A DNA stretch of 64,000 nucleotides, from the NCBI GenBank assembly GCA_009103225.1, contig RHPI01002402.1:525099-589098 (forward strand), in the 5' to 3' direction. A model generated the notes under the pieces. It was not told where the DNA came from. It searched no databases and was given only the letters and a program-made list of their open reading frames with translations. The position numbers were made by a program, and so were the translations under genes. This DNA is from Chlorokybus atmophyticus. Lineage: Eukaryota; Streptophyta; Chlorokybophyceae; Chlorokybales; Chlorokybaceae. Shown here piece after piece: positions 44,801 to 56,431 of this stretch (its first letter is position 1; every line of letters begins with the position of its first letter).

Positions 44801-45673
44801 AGGCTTTTGTGATGGATTTCTTAATGCTTAATGTATACCATCATTATTACCACCATTCGGCTGATATATATATATTGACGGCCGCTCAAACGAAATCAGT
44901 TACGATAAAAATAAATCCTCTCATTATTGCCGTTATTGCTGAGGCTCAATAAATCATTATGTGCTGCACTTTGCTTGTGGTGCATTGTGCATACATCATG
45001 CTCGATGGCATATTGATATATTACTTCGGCTGATGTATAGCCCGACGGCCAAACGAAATCGGTTATGATAACAGAAGATCTCGTGTGGGGGGTGTTAGGT
45101 GCCGACCAACCTCGTACCAATGGAATTCGTTCGCCGTTGCTGCCAACAATAAAAGATTCATCGGGCTTTTTATGGCGCTGTCGGCAACTGTACTTTTAAC
45201 AACGCGACCGCTTGGTTTATGTGCCATTGCAATTAACGCACGCACCGCGGCATAACGACGGTGCCACTTTTTGCGAATGGTATTAACCAATAGACCGATT
45301 TCAACGCCGTTCTATTTTATTGCCGTACTCACGTGATACGGTCAAGGTTAGGTGCGTTTTTAGCAAAAATGCTTGCAATAATTACGTCAGGCACTTGAAG
45401 TCGGCTGATGTATTGCACGCCGTTCAAATGAAATCGGTAAAAATAACAATATGTTGCTAACGAGTAGAGTGCGATTGCTGTTCGTAGGATGGTTTGAAGA
45501 ATTCTTTGAGGTATGGGGTCGTCCAACCTCGTACCAGTGAAAACACGGTTCCCTTGGCAAACTGTCGAGCTGCGCCAAACACGCGCGCAACATCAACTCT
45601 GCCGTTTCCCGTTCGCCGTCGCCGGGGCGGTGAAAATGCTTTTGGGCTCCTATACACACGGAATTTTTTCCAC
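41829..45673. other. AT-rich gene-poor region
   Basis: No gene is supported. A short hairpin (13-base perfect stem, gtgtttcatacaa) lies at 44668-44701. Three partial copies of a dispersed repeat are at about 44,861-44,914, 45,028-45,130 and 45,400-45,550 (listed separately). A G-run of about ten bases is at 41,985. Open frames are short and overlapping. Confidence 0.5.
44861..45550. repeat. Dispersed repeat family, three partial copies
   Basis: The core ggctgatgtat, then cgccg-caaa-gaaatcggt, recurs at about 44,861-44,914, 45,028-45,080 and 45,402-45,445. The second and third copies each also carry caacctcgtacca further right (about 45,106 and 45,529). On the minus strand both encode the phrase WYEVGR, so the family may derive from a mobile-element gene. 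It sits directly next to the palindrome array that starts at 45,674. Confidence 0.7.
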
Positions 45674-46215
45674 GGACCAGCCCTGGTCCGCACGTACGGA
45701 GCAGGGCCAAAACGCCCGGGCGGCTTGGGGTCCGGACCAGGGTCGCCCGCCTTGGTCTGCACGCGGGGACCAGGGCTGGTCCAAACAGTACGTAATTGTC
45801 CTACGGTCCCCCAAAAAACCGGGCCAGCCCTGGTTGCTGTTATCATGACGAGCGCAATGGGACCAATGCTGGTCTGCCATGCGTGTTGCTGCATGCACCA
45901 AGGATGGTCCGCTCTTGGCACAGTTCTGTCAAAAGCATCACCACTACTGGTCCCGAGTAGCAGGACCATCCTTGGTTCGCATTGTGGGACCATGCATGGT
46001 CTACTTGTATCTTAATGTCTAGCCCAGATGGTCTGCAAGGATGGTCCCGACTAGTGGGACCAACCATGGCTCTGCTGGCGGGACCATGCCTGGTCCACAC
46101 CCAACCATTTCTTTGTACCAGCCGAATCTCACTGCATTGGTCCATGCTTGCATCCAGGGACCAGCATTGGTGCACGACACCCGCTGACATCCTGCACCAA
46201 TGCTGGTCTATGACC
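45674..46215. repeat. Array of GGACCA-N4-TGGTCC palindromes
   Basis: At least a dozen short palindromes with core ACCA-N4-TGGT occur within about 540 bases. Examples are ggaccagccctggtcc (45674-45689), ggaccagggctggtcc (45767-45782), gaccatgcatggtc (45988-46001) and ggaccatgcctggtcc (46081-46096). Degenerate copies are near 45,831, 45,860, 45,898, 45,963, 46,057, 46,158 and 46,196. Half-sites are conserved while the four central bases vary, which is what a dimeric DNA-binding protein would select. The array sits at the left edge of the transposase-containing gene cluster. Confidence 0.85.
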
Positions 46216-46636
46216 CATGCACCAGCAATTCACGGTAACCCATTCTATTATACAGTGCGTGTCTGGCAATCAGCGAGACCTGCAAAGTGTCAAACATCTA
46301 TGCTAACTACAGCAGTGTTCTCATAGCTACTAAGATCACCAGCGCTCATAGCCTGCCTATGATGAGACTGAGCGCATGCTGCGCACACCACGTGATCTCG
46401 GCACTGCACGCACACGTTCCTTCTGTTCCATACTCTGCTCCATACTTGCAAATGTAGACGGCCTTTCAGATGAACGAGTGCACGCCGCTTGCACCAACAA
46501 CAGATTGTCGTAGACACTGCGCACACTGCATATGAGCAACACCGCAACTGTAGAACACAATGTACATTTCTTAAAGAATAGACACGTAACAGTAGCAACA
46601 TGCAACAGTTGCAACTTTGCACATCTCTGATACCTA

Positions 46637-49183
46637 TCATCTGGAGGATGCCGTTCTGCTTGGCTCCCATCGCCCCATGAAGCGGAACCTCTTGGGCTCA
46701 GGCGTTTCATTTTCATCCGGCATGCCTGCATGCACAATGAGTGGCGAATGTGTACAATCACATACACAGAGACCAGACTGCTCGTACATGGCACTATTAG
46801 CTTACAGCTTACCAGCTTACGAGCATACCCTATAGACTGCATTGTGACACTGTGCATTGGTCACAGCTACCAAGCCTATGAGCGGTCTATAAGCTCAAAA
46901 CATACCTGGCCGTTTCCTCGTGTTTATCCAGCCCAGCTGACCACCCTGCGTTGGGTCTTCGCCCAGCCACTTCTTCTTCATTGCAAACTGCACAACCGCT
47001 TGCATGATACGCTGTGTTGGAATGCTGTCCACCCGGGCCTGGTCTCGAAAGGGAAGAGGTGCCACGCTCTCCATCAGCGCCACCTGCTTCTTCCGCCAGA
47101 ATTCCCATTGCCGGCCAACCTGCGCCCTAGTAGGTGTTTGCTCAGTGCCACAGCACACAGCCGCCAGCATCTCCAGCTTCTCATCATCCACTGAAACCTC
47201 GTGGTCCTGCATGGGCACATCATCAGCACAACCAGAAAGCACTTGAAACAAGAAATTGCGCGCACATAGCTGACAAACCTGATCATCTTGCTGCGCATTG
47301 GTGTTCAGTTCTTCAAGTACTCTCACCTGGCATTCCCCCATCCGGACGTGCCTATTGAAGCTGCATTCACCGTTTTCACAGACGCAGGTGCCCATCTGGC
47401 TCATGAACATAAGTGGCCACTCAACCATCACGCTGCACTCCATCAGTTGTCAGTGTCATAGGCGGTTCACATATGCACACTTTAGCCAACTACACGCGAC
47501 GCACGTCTCGCACTTGATGACATGCAGTGACAAAAGCATAGAATGTGCGTGATTGACAATCACCAACTTACCTCTAGCTCGGCGCGTGTGTAATGATCCG
47601 GTGTCTTGCCATGCATGAGCCTTTGCGACCTGATAGGTATGAACGGCCGCACGCTGTCGTCCTCCACGCAAAACACTGGCAGCCAATTAATGATCTGCAC
47701 GCTGTATGTGCGGCAGGGCTCATCCACCTCGGCAATCTCAAGGATGGTGGCAATGGCCACGGGCACACATGGGTCTTCACGACTTGAGGATTGCATATCG
47801 ATGTGAAAGACTTTGTCTCGGTCGTAATCGTCTGCATGTCTGCACCTCATGAACATGCATCGTGTTAGATAACACAACACAACAGCTGTACATTCAGCTT
47901 GCTTCACCTCTAGTGGAGTTGTCACAGTTCATGGTTGCAATCATACATGCGCGCACACAGTCCTTACCTGAATTTGAGCCAAGTAGCCCGCAGCACGTCA
48001 TCTGGAAGGGGCCCGTCGCTCAAGGGGCACCACAGAATGACTGTCTGCGAAGGGCTGTAATCGTCAGGGCTGAAAACTCTGCCCCACCCTACAGACCGGC
48101 GACGAGCAGCTGTGCCGTGTTTGGCAGTTCGCTCTGCTTCTCGAGCATGCGCACGGAGCTGGACCCGCTGCTCCCTGGACTGTCCTTGGCGTTCACCTCG
48201 TTCTTCTTTAACGCCCCTCCGATAAGTCCATTAGCGTTGTATGAAATATGCCCGGATGTGCTCTGCCAAGCAAAAGTTATAAGGATGTCCACATGTCCAA
48301 AAAGCTGCTTTGGTCTCATAAGGTGGCACCGTCCAAGACACTCTACGACTTATGCATTTCCATAGCTGAGACCTAAAGACTCATAGGAACTGTCCAGTGT
48401 CTGCTTATGCAATCCATTGCTTCTAGATGCTCATAGGCACTGTTGTCAGCGTCTACGACGTATGCGTTCCATTGCTGAGACCTAAGGACTCATAGGCACT
48501 GTCCAGTGTCTACGACTTATGCCATCCATTGCTGAGACCTAAGGACTCATAGGCACTGTCCAGTGTTCCAGCTTGACAAACAGTAACCGACCAACAGTGG
48601 CACCACTAACCAGTAGTAAAAACAGCTGGATATACATGAAGACTAGCTGAATTCAGCTGAACAGCAAGCCATCAAGTAACGCGACAACTTGGCAAGTAGC
48701 GTGATATCAACTGACTTGCAACAGTGGCAACACTGACCAGCAGCAACAACAGCTTGAGGGCTAGCAAAGCTTGCTATATGCATGAATACGGGCTAGTTTC
48801 ACCTGAACAGTTACCGATCTACACACAAGGCATTCAGAGCAAACCTTCACAGAAAACAACTGACCTCTGGACATGCGGAGCTCTATGCCTTCCCCAAACA
48901 CTAGAGGCTCCAGCTCCGGCTCTAACTCCTCACAGATTCTCTCCAGCTTGGCAATGCTGGCCTGCGCTGCATGATCCTTGCTCCGCTTGTCGAAATTCAC
49001 CTCCTTCCAACCTGGACCAGGGATTTGCTCCCACTGTTTGAGCTTGTTGGTGAACTTGTTCATGTTTCGCACATGGGTGGGGTGCACAGAGGAAAAGTTG
49101 TCCCTCAGGAACCTGTCCCCAGTTTTCTGGCCGTTGTTGCCACAGTTGAACACTTGGCTGGCAGAAGGCACTGCGGTCACCAT
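46637..49183 (-). CDS. Unrecognised multi-exon protein of the composite element
   Basis: Probable exons are 48865-49183, 47968-48262, 47572-47839, 47327-47437, 46906-47206 and 46637-46725, all with good GT-AG sites. Phases agree from 47968 down to the stop. Text includes FLRDNFSSVHPTHVRNMNKFTN (helical), GWGRVFSPDDYSPSQTVILW, VAIATILEIAEVDEPCRTYS, a Cys-rich patch (CVCENGEC...VRMGEC), WEFWRKKQVALMES and a basic end (PEPKRFRFMGRWEPSRT). The 47.6-48.3 kb part loosely recalls a BAH-like beta barrel, but this is only an impression. Exon 47968-48262 seems to change frame in its middle, suggesting a base error or decay. The large intron 48263-48864 carries the 57-bp repeat family. It is transcribed divergently from the SET gene across a 450-base gap. 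Function unknown. Confidence 0.55.
48330..48575. repeat. 57-bp tandem repeat family, intron copy 1
   Basis: Degenerate units of the form ctcataggcactgtccagtg, tctacgacttatg, ccattgctgagacctaa repeat about four times inside intron 48263-48864 of the minus-strand gene. They are the reverse complement of units found at 57.2, 58.9 and 60.4 kb in introns of the transposase gene. Each unit contains the small palindrome cactgtccagtg or a close variant. Confidence 0.85.
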
Positions 49184-49639
49184 TGTTACACTATGCACAA
49201 AGCACCTAAGCTTCCAGGTGACAAAAGGCTCACACAGCAGTCTATAGCACGAGAGTCTACAGCACGCGACTTATTGCAGCTGCGATAACCAGTGCCGAAG
49301 TCATACTGCGCACAATGCACAACACATGCGCACAACGCACGCGCGAGCGAACAAAACTTCCAAATGACGGAACCTGACAACAAACACTTCCAAATGAATC
49401 AACTTCCAGTGCCTGTGACCTAGGGTTCGTCGGAGCGGCCTATGCGGTCGCCTGTGACCTAGGATTCGTCGGAGCGGCCTATGTGGTCGCCTGTCACGCC
49501 GCCGGCAGCCTGATGTTTGGTGTGCCGAAGGTAGTTCTGGCGGTGCTGGCAGAGGTGTGGTAGCGGAGTGCTGGCTTGTGTTGCACAAGAGTGTTATCCA
49601 GTGCAAGTTGTTGCAGAGATCAGCAAGCTGAGAAACACT
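49184..49639. promoter_or_regulatory. Bidirectional intergenic region with 39-bp direct repeats
   Basis: The region between two divergent genes of the composite element. It contains two nearly identical 39-base direct repeats (49412-49450 and 49451-49489, starting cctgtgacctagg, two differences) and a truncated third. The unit includes ttcgtcggagcggcctatg. The position between divergent starts suggests a shared promoter with regulator sites. This is inference from layout only. Confidence 0.5.
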
Positions 49640-52600
49640 ATGGATGATGACATCCCTACCGTGTCGGCGGCATTGTCGACTTCAGAGGAGACTCGGAGGC
49701 AGCCTTCACACCAGCGGACTTTCTATTGGCACTGTCCCTACTGCAGAACAAATGTGAAGGCGGGCCATTTAAAGTCCAACGGGCTTCCAGAAACCACACA
49801 CACCAAGATTGCAAAGATCGCGCAGCACCTGCACATCAGATATTGCAGGTACATGCGCAGACGAACCAACCAGGGCGGCAGGGAGACAGCAGATGAGCTG
49901 AAGGGACGGATGGGGGATTCTCTCTCCAAAGCAGTACGGGTGCGTGTGATGTTGTGAAAGTGCGTTTGTTCTTATAGACTTGTAGACTCATAGACGTTGT
50001 ATGCATGCTAGTGAACTGATATCTGGGCAAAAGACTATGCAACAAAATTGACTTACGTGAAGCATATGTTGGCGTGCAGGCCCTGAATCATCCCAAACAA
50101 AGCAGAGTTTCCATCGACAACATGCGGAGAGTCACCGAGGAGTATCTGCGAAAGCATCACACTGGAGCCTTTGCATTTGTAAGCACATGCAGCATGCAAC
50201 TGTTAGCGAAAAAAATGCCATTACAACGCCTTGGTTGCTAACCTTGTCGCTTGTTACACAGAACAAAAAATTCTGGGATGACGCTGAGCACGATTACAAC
50301 AACATCCCCCTCTACCCGAAGGAGCAAACCACACCAAAGTGGACAAAGCGGCCGCGGCAGCGAGGTTCAGGTGTTGCCGCTGCAGGTGTAGCGGCAGAAG
50401 CGTCAACAGCGGAGGAAACCGAGTTCGACTTCGCTGCGACAGAGACGAGGGAGCCAGAGGAGCTTGAGGAACAACTTGAGGATGTGATGCAGGAGGGGTC
50501 GGAGGAGTCAGCGCAGAAGGCTACGGAGGAGGTGTTGGAATTGGAGCAGTCTGAGGAGGAAGAGGTGGTGCCACCTGCAAAGAAACCGAGGCATGCCAGC
50601 TGGCGAGGCATGAAAATAGGAACGTCATCGGCAGCCGGCTCTTCCAAAACTCCCCAAACACCTGTGAGTATCCATGCGAATACTCATAGACTGCTCTGAT
50701 CAGGACATGTGCGCGTTGTCTTATGTCATAGGCCGAGACAGTCTGTGAGTCAATAAATGTATATGATATCCTTACCATTGTCTTACACACAGGGTGGCAG
50801 GGTGAACCAACCTGTAGCCGATGCCCCACAGGCTACTAAGCCAAGGCAGCACCGATCAGCGCAGGCCCGTGAACTGGCTGTGACCAATGCTGCAGCCGAG
50901 CTCAATCGATTCACCAAGACGGGGATGGACGCTGTGGAGTTGCCACCGCCATCAGAAGAACATCTGCGGGTGCGTCTTTGTTCGCATAATATCATGCATG
51001 CTGATCACATGCCATGGGCGCCATGCTGCATGCACTGCTCAGTTGCAGCCTATGACAATTCACACCAACTTACCGTCACTTGTTGTTTGCAGAGTGACAG
51101 AGAGCTTCCCAACCGCAAGCGCATACATAGAGCGACCGGTGACCCATGGCAGCTGTGGACGAATGGTCCAATTCCCATAGGCGAACTCTTCCATTTTGCT
51201 GGCAAAGAGTTCGTCATCAAGCCTTCCAATATCCCTGGCGCAGGGCTCGGCTTGTTCACCTGCCAGCCTATTAAGAAGGGTGACCGCATCATGGTCTTTA
51301 ACGGCAAGTGGTACACCTACCGGGAGATGCAGAAGACATTCCCTCAGAAGGAGCACCTGCACCACCAGCGATACCACCTGCACGTCATCAGGGACGTGCC
51401 ACGCCGCCAGAGCCCTGTCATCGATGGCCACCCTCGATATGGGAACATAGCTGGCTTCCTCAACTCCAGCCGCGATACGCAGTACAAACCCAACTGCCAC
51501 ATCATGGACTCCGTTGATGAGGCTGCGGTGCAGGCAGCTGAGGTTAGGAGTCAGAGTGACATCGCCGCCGGGGAAGAGCTGCTCATGGAATACGATCCCT
51601 TCCCTCCACCTCCAGACGAGCAACCTACAGACCATGTGAGTATATGCAGCCTGTGGCTCATGCCTATAGACATCACTTGCTCTGCCAGACACTGTCTCCT
51701 GCTGTTATAGACTGCATCTGTGAGAGCTGTGCGGTCTATGACCTTGTCATTCAGCATTGCAAACAATGTGCTGATCACCGTCTTACCTCAGGTCATGGAG
51801 TACTTTTTCGAGGCGGCCAGAGAAAAGTTTATCAAGGAGGCAACAGAGATGGCAGCTCGCCATGGCGTCGCGCTCGAAGACGGCGCGTACCTCGCCGCTT
51901 GCACTGCACCACGTCAAGCTGGTGAATCTTTAGGCGCCTACACATGGAGGGTGCTGAAACGACCACAAGTTGCCCGAAATCAAAGACAGAATGTAAGTGT
52001 TGAGAACGCTTCATCAGTGCATGGTCGTACATGTCATTGTGCATTCATAGACTGCACTTGTGTCACCAGAACGACACAGTCAATCACACTGTCAGAGAGG
52101 CGTCTGTACGCCTGTTAAAAGGGATATTTGACTCAGCTGAAAGCAAGTGCGCTGAGCTTACACGCGTGCTAGATAGACTATTCCTGCTGTTAAGACAGAT
52201 AGACTCCAGAATAGAACAAGAGAAAGAACAGAGGGTATGTTTGTGTTATTAAACGTAAATGAGTTGTGTGTAATTCGTGTTCTAACTGGTGGTTATGATT
52301 CGCAGAAACTTACCAAGGAAGTGTTCCGTAAGGCAGAGACTACAATTCGCAAAGGCCTTCAAGAGATTGCCGCTCAGGGCGCCATGGTGACACGGGCTGC
52401 AAATCAGCACAGGCTGAAGGAGCAGGATTATCAGTCAAGAATCGAGAAGACCATTTTGTCCATGGTGCGCAATGGTCTGAATGAAAGCCGGCGACATTGG
52501 TTGACTGAGGAGCAGATAGCTGCCGTGCGCACCAATGTTCAAAACGCCCAAGATACGACTGCACAGTGGCAGGCTGAGCAAAAGCAATTGCAGCAACGCA

Positions 52601-55600
52601 ACAAGGCGGAGTGGGAGACACGCCGGCTACGCATCGACGCCATTGCTAATCGGAGGAAACAGAAGCGAGAAGTTTGGCTGGAAGAGCAGATGAAGACCAT
52701 CCATTTTCAGGATCTAGGATGGGCTGAGAATTACAAGTCCTTGCGCGCATACCTCATCAACAAGTGGGAGTGCAACCATCCTTGGCCATCCATTCCTGCT
52801 GCAGCTCCTGGTCCGACTCCTTCTAGTGCTGCTTCTGGTGCTGCGGCTACCTCTAGCAATCCTTCTCAAGCTGCTGTTGATGCTGCTCTTGCCTCTGCTG
52901 CTGCTGCTGCTGCTGCACTTGCAGCATTGGGAGGGGTTTCGGGGCGACCTTCAGTTCCTCTAGTGTTTCCGGACAGGCCACCACAAGGAAGCGCAGAGAA
53001 GGATGCCATAGACCGTGGCCATCAAACTGCTGGAGGGACTCCAGGAGGTGCTGCTGAGGGTCAGCATGTCAGCGGTAATGAACCTGCTGGAGGTGATGAA
53101 CCTGCTGGAGGTCGTGATGAACCTGCTGGAGGTGATCATCATGAACCTGCTGGAGGTGATCATCATGGAGACGGCAGTGGTGATGAACCCAGCGATCATG
53201 AAAGCAGCGATGATGACAGAAACGGTGACGGTGACGACGATGCTCGTAAGAAGTTGGAAGACGGTATCGCTGCTGCACGTTCAGGAGTCGCCAATGCCAG
53301 CAACATAGCCAAGTTGGTTGAAGGCTTTGTCCAGAACCTCCAACAGCAAGTGCCCCAACTTCAGGTAACCCTTGGCCAAAGTCAGCATTAGTCAGTCTAT
53401 GGCTACTTGTGCGTCACAGGCCGCACTGTCCATTTCGGTCTATGACCCCGCTGTTTCGTGTTTGTGCTCTAACTTGGTGTTTCGATGCAGCAACACCTAG
53501 AAGAGGCGTCTACAAGCACCCAGGCCGTTGCATCCGCCAGCGCTGATGTCAAGCGCATCCATGCAGCGGAGTTATCAGCCGCTGTTGAAGCAGCAGCCAA
53601 GGCTAGCCAACAGCATGCAGAGTTGCTGCAACAGGAGAAGAAGGCCAGAGAGGAGGCCGGGGGGCGCATACAGAAGTTGGAGGTGGCTCTTGCAAAGCAG
53701 GAGAAGGAAAGAGAGGAGGCCGTGGGGCGCATACCACAGCTGCAGGCCGCTCTCGATGCAGCCAATGCTGAGCGACAAAGGCTGCAACAGCAGGATCAGG
53801 CCAGAGCGGAAGACAGCCAGCGCGTACAACAGCTACAACAAACTTTGCAAGAGCTGGGAGAAATCAATGCTCGGCGTTCAGAGCTGGCGAGGGAAGAAGC
53901 TGAACGTCTGTGCGGTGAACGCCTTGAAAGAGCACCTCACCCGCTGCAAGCGCATTGAAGATGACGTCAAGGCCGCCTTTAACAGGATCAGCGAGTTGGA
54001 TGAAGAGTTGGTGCTGGCCTTGCAGCGTGAGGATGCAGCGCAAGAGTTGGTTGCCACCACTGCTGACAGGGACCGCCTACGACAGCAGTTGGCGACAGCC
54101 GAGGAGGCCAGGAAAAAGCAGCGAAACCTTCTTGACCAGCTTCAGCAGCAGCCCTCCGCGCAAGCACAAAAGCTCCAAGCAGAGGTTGACGCCCTTAATG
54201 CAAGACTTCAGCGTCAGCAGTCACACCAAGACTCCATTCGGAAGCAGCAGGAAGACACGCTTCAGCACCAGTTGAGGTGGACCAATGCGGAGAGGCAACG
54301 CTTGGAAACAGAGAATGTGAGCCTACGGCAGGCGAGGAGCAGCTTCAAAGGATCAGCAGCAGCACGCTTGGAGGAGATCCAGAGCCTGCAGGAGCGCCTG
54401 CGCAAAGCCGAGGAGGCCTCCCAACAAGCGCGTGACGCTGCGCGCAAAGCCGAGGAGGCCTCTCAACTCCAAATCCAGCTTCAGCAAGTGGCCTCCCTCC
54501 AGCGGCAGGCGGGTGAGGAGGCGGACCGCCTACAAAAGGAAAATGCAGAACTGAGTAAGCGCCTGCGCCAAGCTGAGGAGGTCAGGAAGAAGCAGCAGGA
54601 GAGCGGCGGCCAGCAGCAGCAGGAGGCGTCCACTCAGCAGAAGGCGCTTGAGGAGGCGGACCGTCTACGACAGGACAATGCAAGCCTGACTGAGCGGCTG
54701 CGCCAAAGCGAGGAGGCCAGGAAGAAGCTGGAGAAGAGCAGCGGCCAGCAGCAGCAGCAGCAGGAGTCCTCCGCTCAGCAGGTGCGTAAAGAGGCGGACC
54801 GCCTACGAGAGGAGAACTTGCAACTGAGTGAGCGCCTGCGCCAAGCCGAGGAGGTCAGGAAGAAGCTGCAGGCGAGCAGCCTACGGCAGGACAATGAGAG
54901 CCTGCGCGAGCGCCTGCGCACAGGCGAGGAGGCCAGGAGGAAGCTCCGTGCAGCAGTGCAGTCTCGCAATGAAAAACTCCGGAAGGCCTCTCAGCAGGCG
55001 CAAGAGGCTGGGCGCAAGCTGCAAACAGAGGTTGAATCTTTGACTGCTGAGAAGAACCGCCTCGAAGCAAGAGTGGAGTCTCTCAACAAACAACTCCAGC
55101 GGCTGGCCTCTCAAACGCAAGAGACTGGGGGCAAGCTGCAAGCAGAGGCAAGCAGGCAAGCAGACGCCCTGAATGCGGAGGTGAAACGCCTGCGTCAGGA
55201 AAATGCCAAACTCCAGAAGTCCAATAAGAAGCTTATCAAAGACGGCAAGCGACCAGCCACCATGGACGACCCGGAAATCCTGAAGGCTCAGGCGGACCTG
55301 GCAGAATCGCAAGAAAACGTTGCTCGAGCCATGCAGCGTGTCAGTCATACAGAGAAGCTGCTCGAAGATACCCAGCAAAGCTCGAGGAAACGCTTCAGAT
55401 GCTGCAGACTGTAATGCCAGGTGGTGGAGATGCTGACATTCCTTCCACGTCCGCACTACCGCCAGAAGCTGAACTGCAAGAGAAAATCATTGAACAGCAA
55501 AGGGAGAACAATCAACTTGATAGGCGGGTCACGAACTTAGAAGATGACCTGGAGCTCGTTGAAAAACAGCAAATTCGCATGGAAGGCGTGCTGGTTGATG

Positions 55601-56133
55601 AGTGGATGCGGGTTGTGGTGGAGGACTTCCTGGCTGAAAGTCCCGGCACGCGGGCACGTTCGCTGAGCGAAGGAGGAGCACAGACTACCCAGCGCATACA
55701 ACAGTACTTGCAAGGTTGGCAACAGCTGATGGCTCCAGAGCTTGCGGTCTGCATACAAGCTCGCAATGCCTGAGCGCAGAGGAACAATCAAGCGACACGA
55801 GACACTTGGGACAGTGATCCTGCTGCACTGTGTGTTTTGATCCGAAACACAGCGCACCATTACCTCTGTGACATCAATCAACGGCGAGCGGAGAATGGGC
55901 TCCCTTTGTACGCCAACACTTTGGAGGCGTTTAGTGCTCTGCAGCCGGGCCTCACTCACTTTTTGCTTCTGCTTGATCAGAACATGGCAAACAGATCATA
56001 TACACACCTCACTGCGGCACAACGGGAAGTTATGCACCTGGGCCCACACTACACCAAAGCCATTTATCATAACCTGATCGGCTACTACTTGAGCAGACAC
56101 TCACCACCACCACCGCCACCACCACCACCCTAG
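49640..56133 (+). CDS. Large zinc-binding, SET-domain and coiled-coil protein (frame-damaged)
   Basis: The exons 49640-49939, 50080-50178, 50262-50663, 50793-50969, 51093-51635, 51792-51992, 52070-52234, 52306-53364 and 53491-56133 are all phase 0. Domain order: a Cys/His motif (FYWHCPYCRTNVKAG...HLHIRYC); an acidic linker and basic stretch (PPAKKPRHASWRG); a SET domain in exon 5 with GAGLGLFT near its start, GFLNSSRD...KPNC in place of the usual RFxNHSCxPN, and AGEELLMEY at the end; helical segments; an EPAGGD repeat; then some 800 residues of coiled coil (ADRLRQDNASLTERLRQSEE and similar). The last exon needs a shift from frame 1 to frame 2 near 53,910 and back near 55,375, and has an in-frame TGA at 55771-55773, after which the frame stays open to 56133. 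The full product would be about 1,860 residues, a probable protein lysine methyltransferase relative that may be inactive. The start is the first ATG in frame. Confidence 0.7.
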
Positions 56134-56431
56134 TATGGCCTATAGACTGAGTCAGTAGCACCCAGGTACCTACTTCAGGTTGCTTATAGTCCAGCTGCAG
56201 GCTGGGTTTATAGGCATCCATTCAGTGTACATAGCCTGCAGAACAGATGTGCATAAGTGTATACAGTAATATATTGCCATCACACATGCAGTCGCATGCA
56301 CACGCGCACAGTGCACATAGTTGTCTGCAAGGCGCAGTTATCCGAACTGGTCTATGATGCAGACACACGCACTTCACAAACACGTGAATGCAAGTGCAAA
56401 CACACTCACTTGCTGCCTGCTGTCCTGGCTT

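Noticed and set aside
53905-53935. A 25-base intron (gtctgtg...gaaag) to explain the first frameshift
   Set aside because: Too short for nuclear splicing, although it would restore the frame; an indel is more likely.
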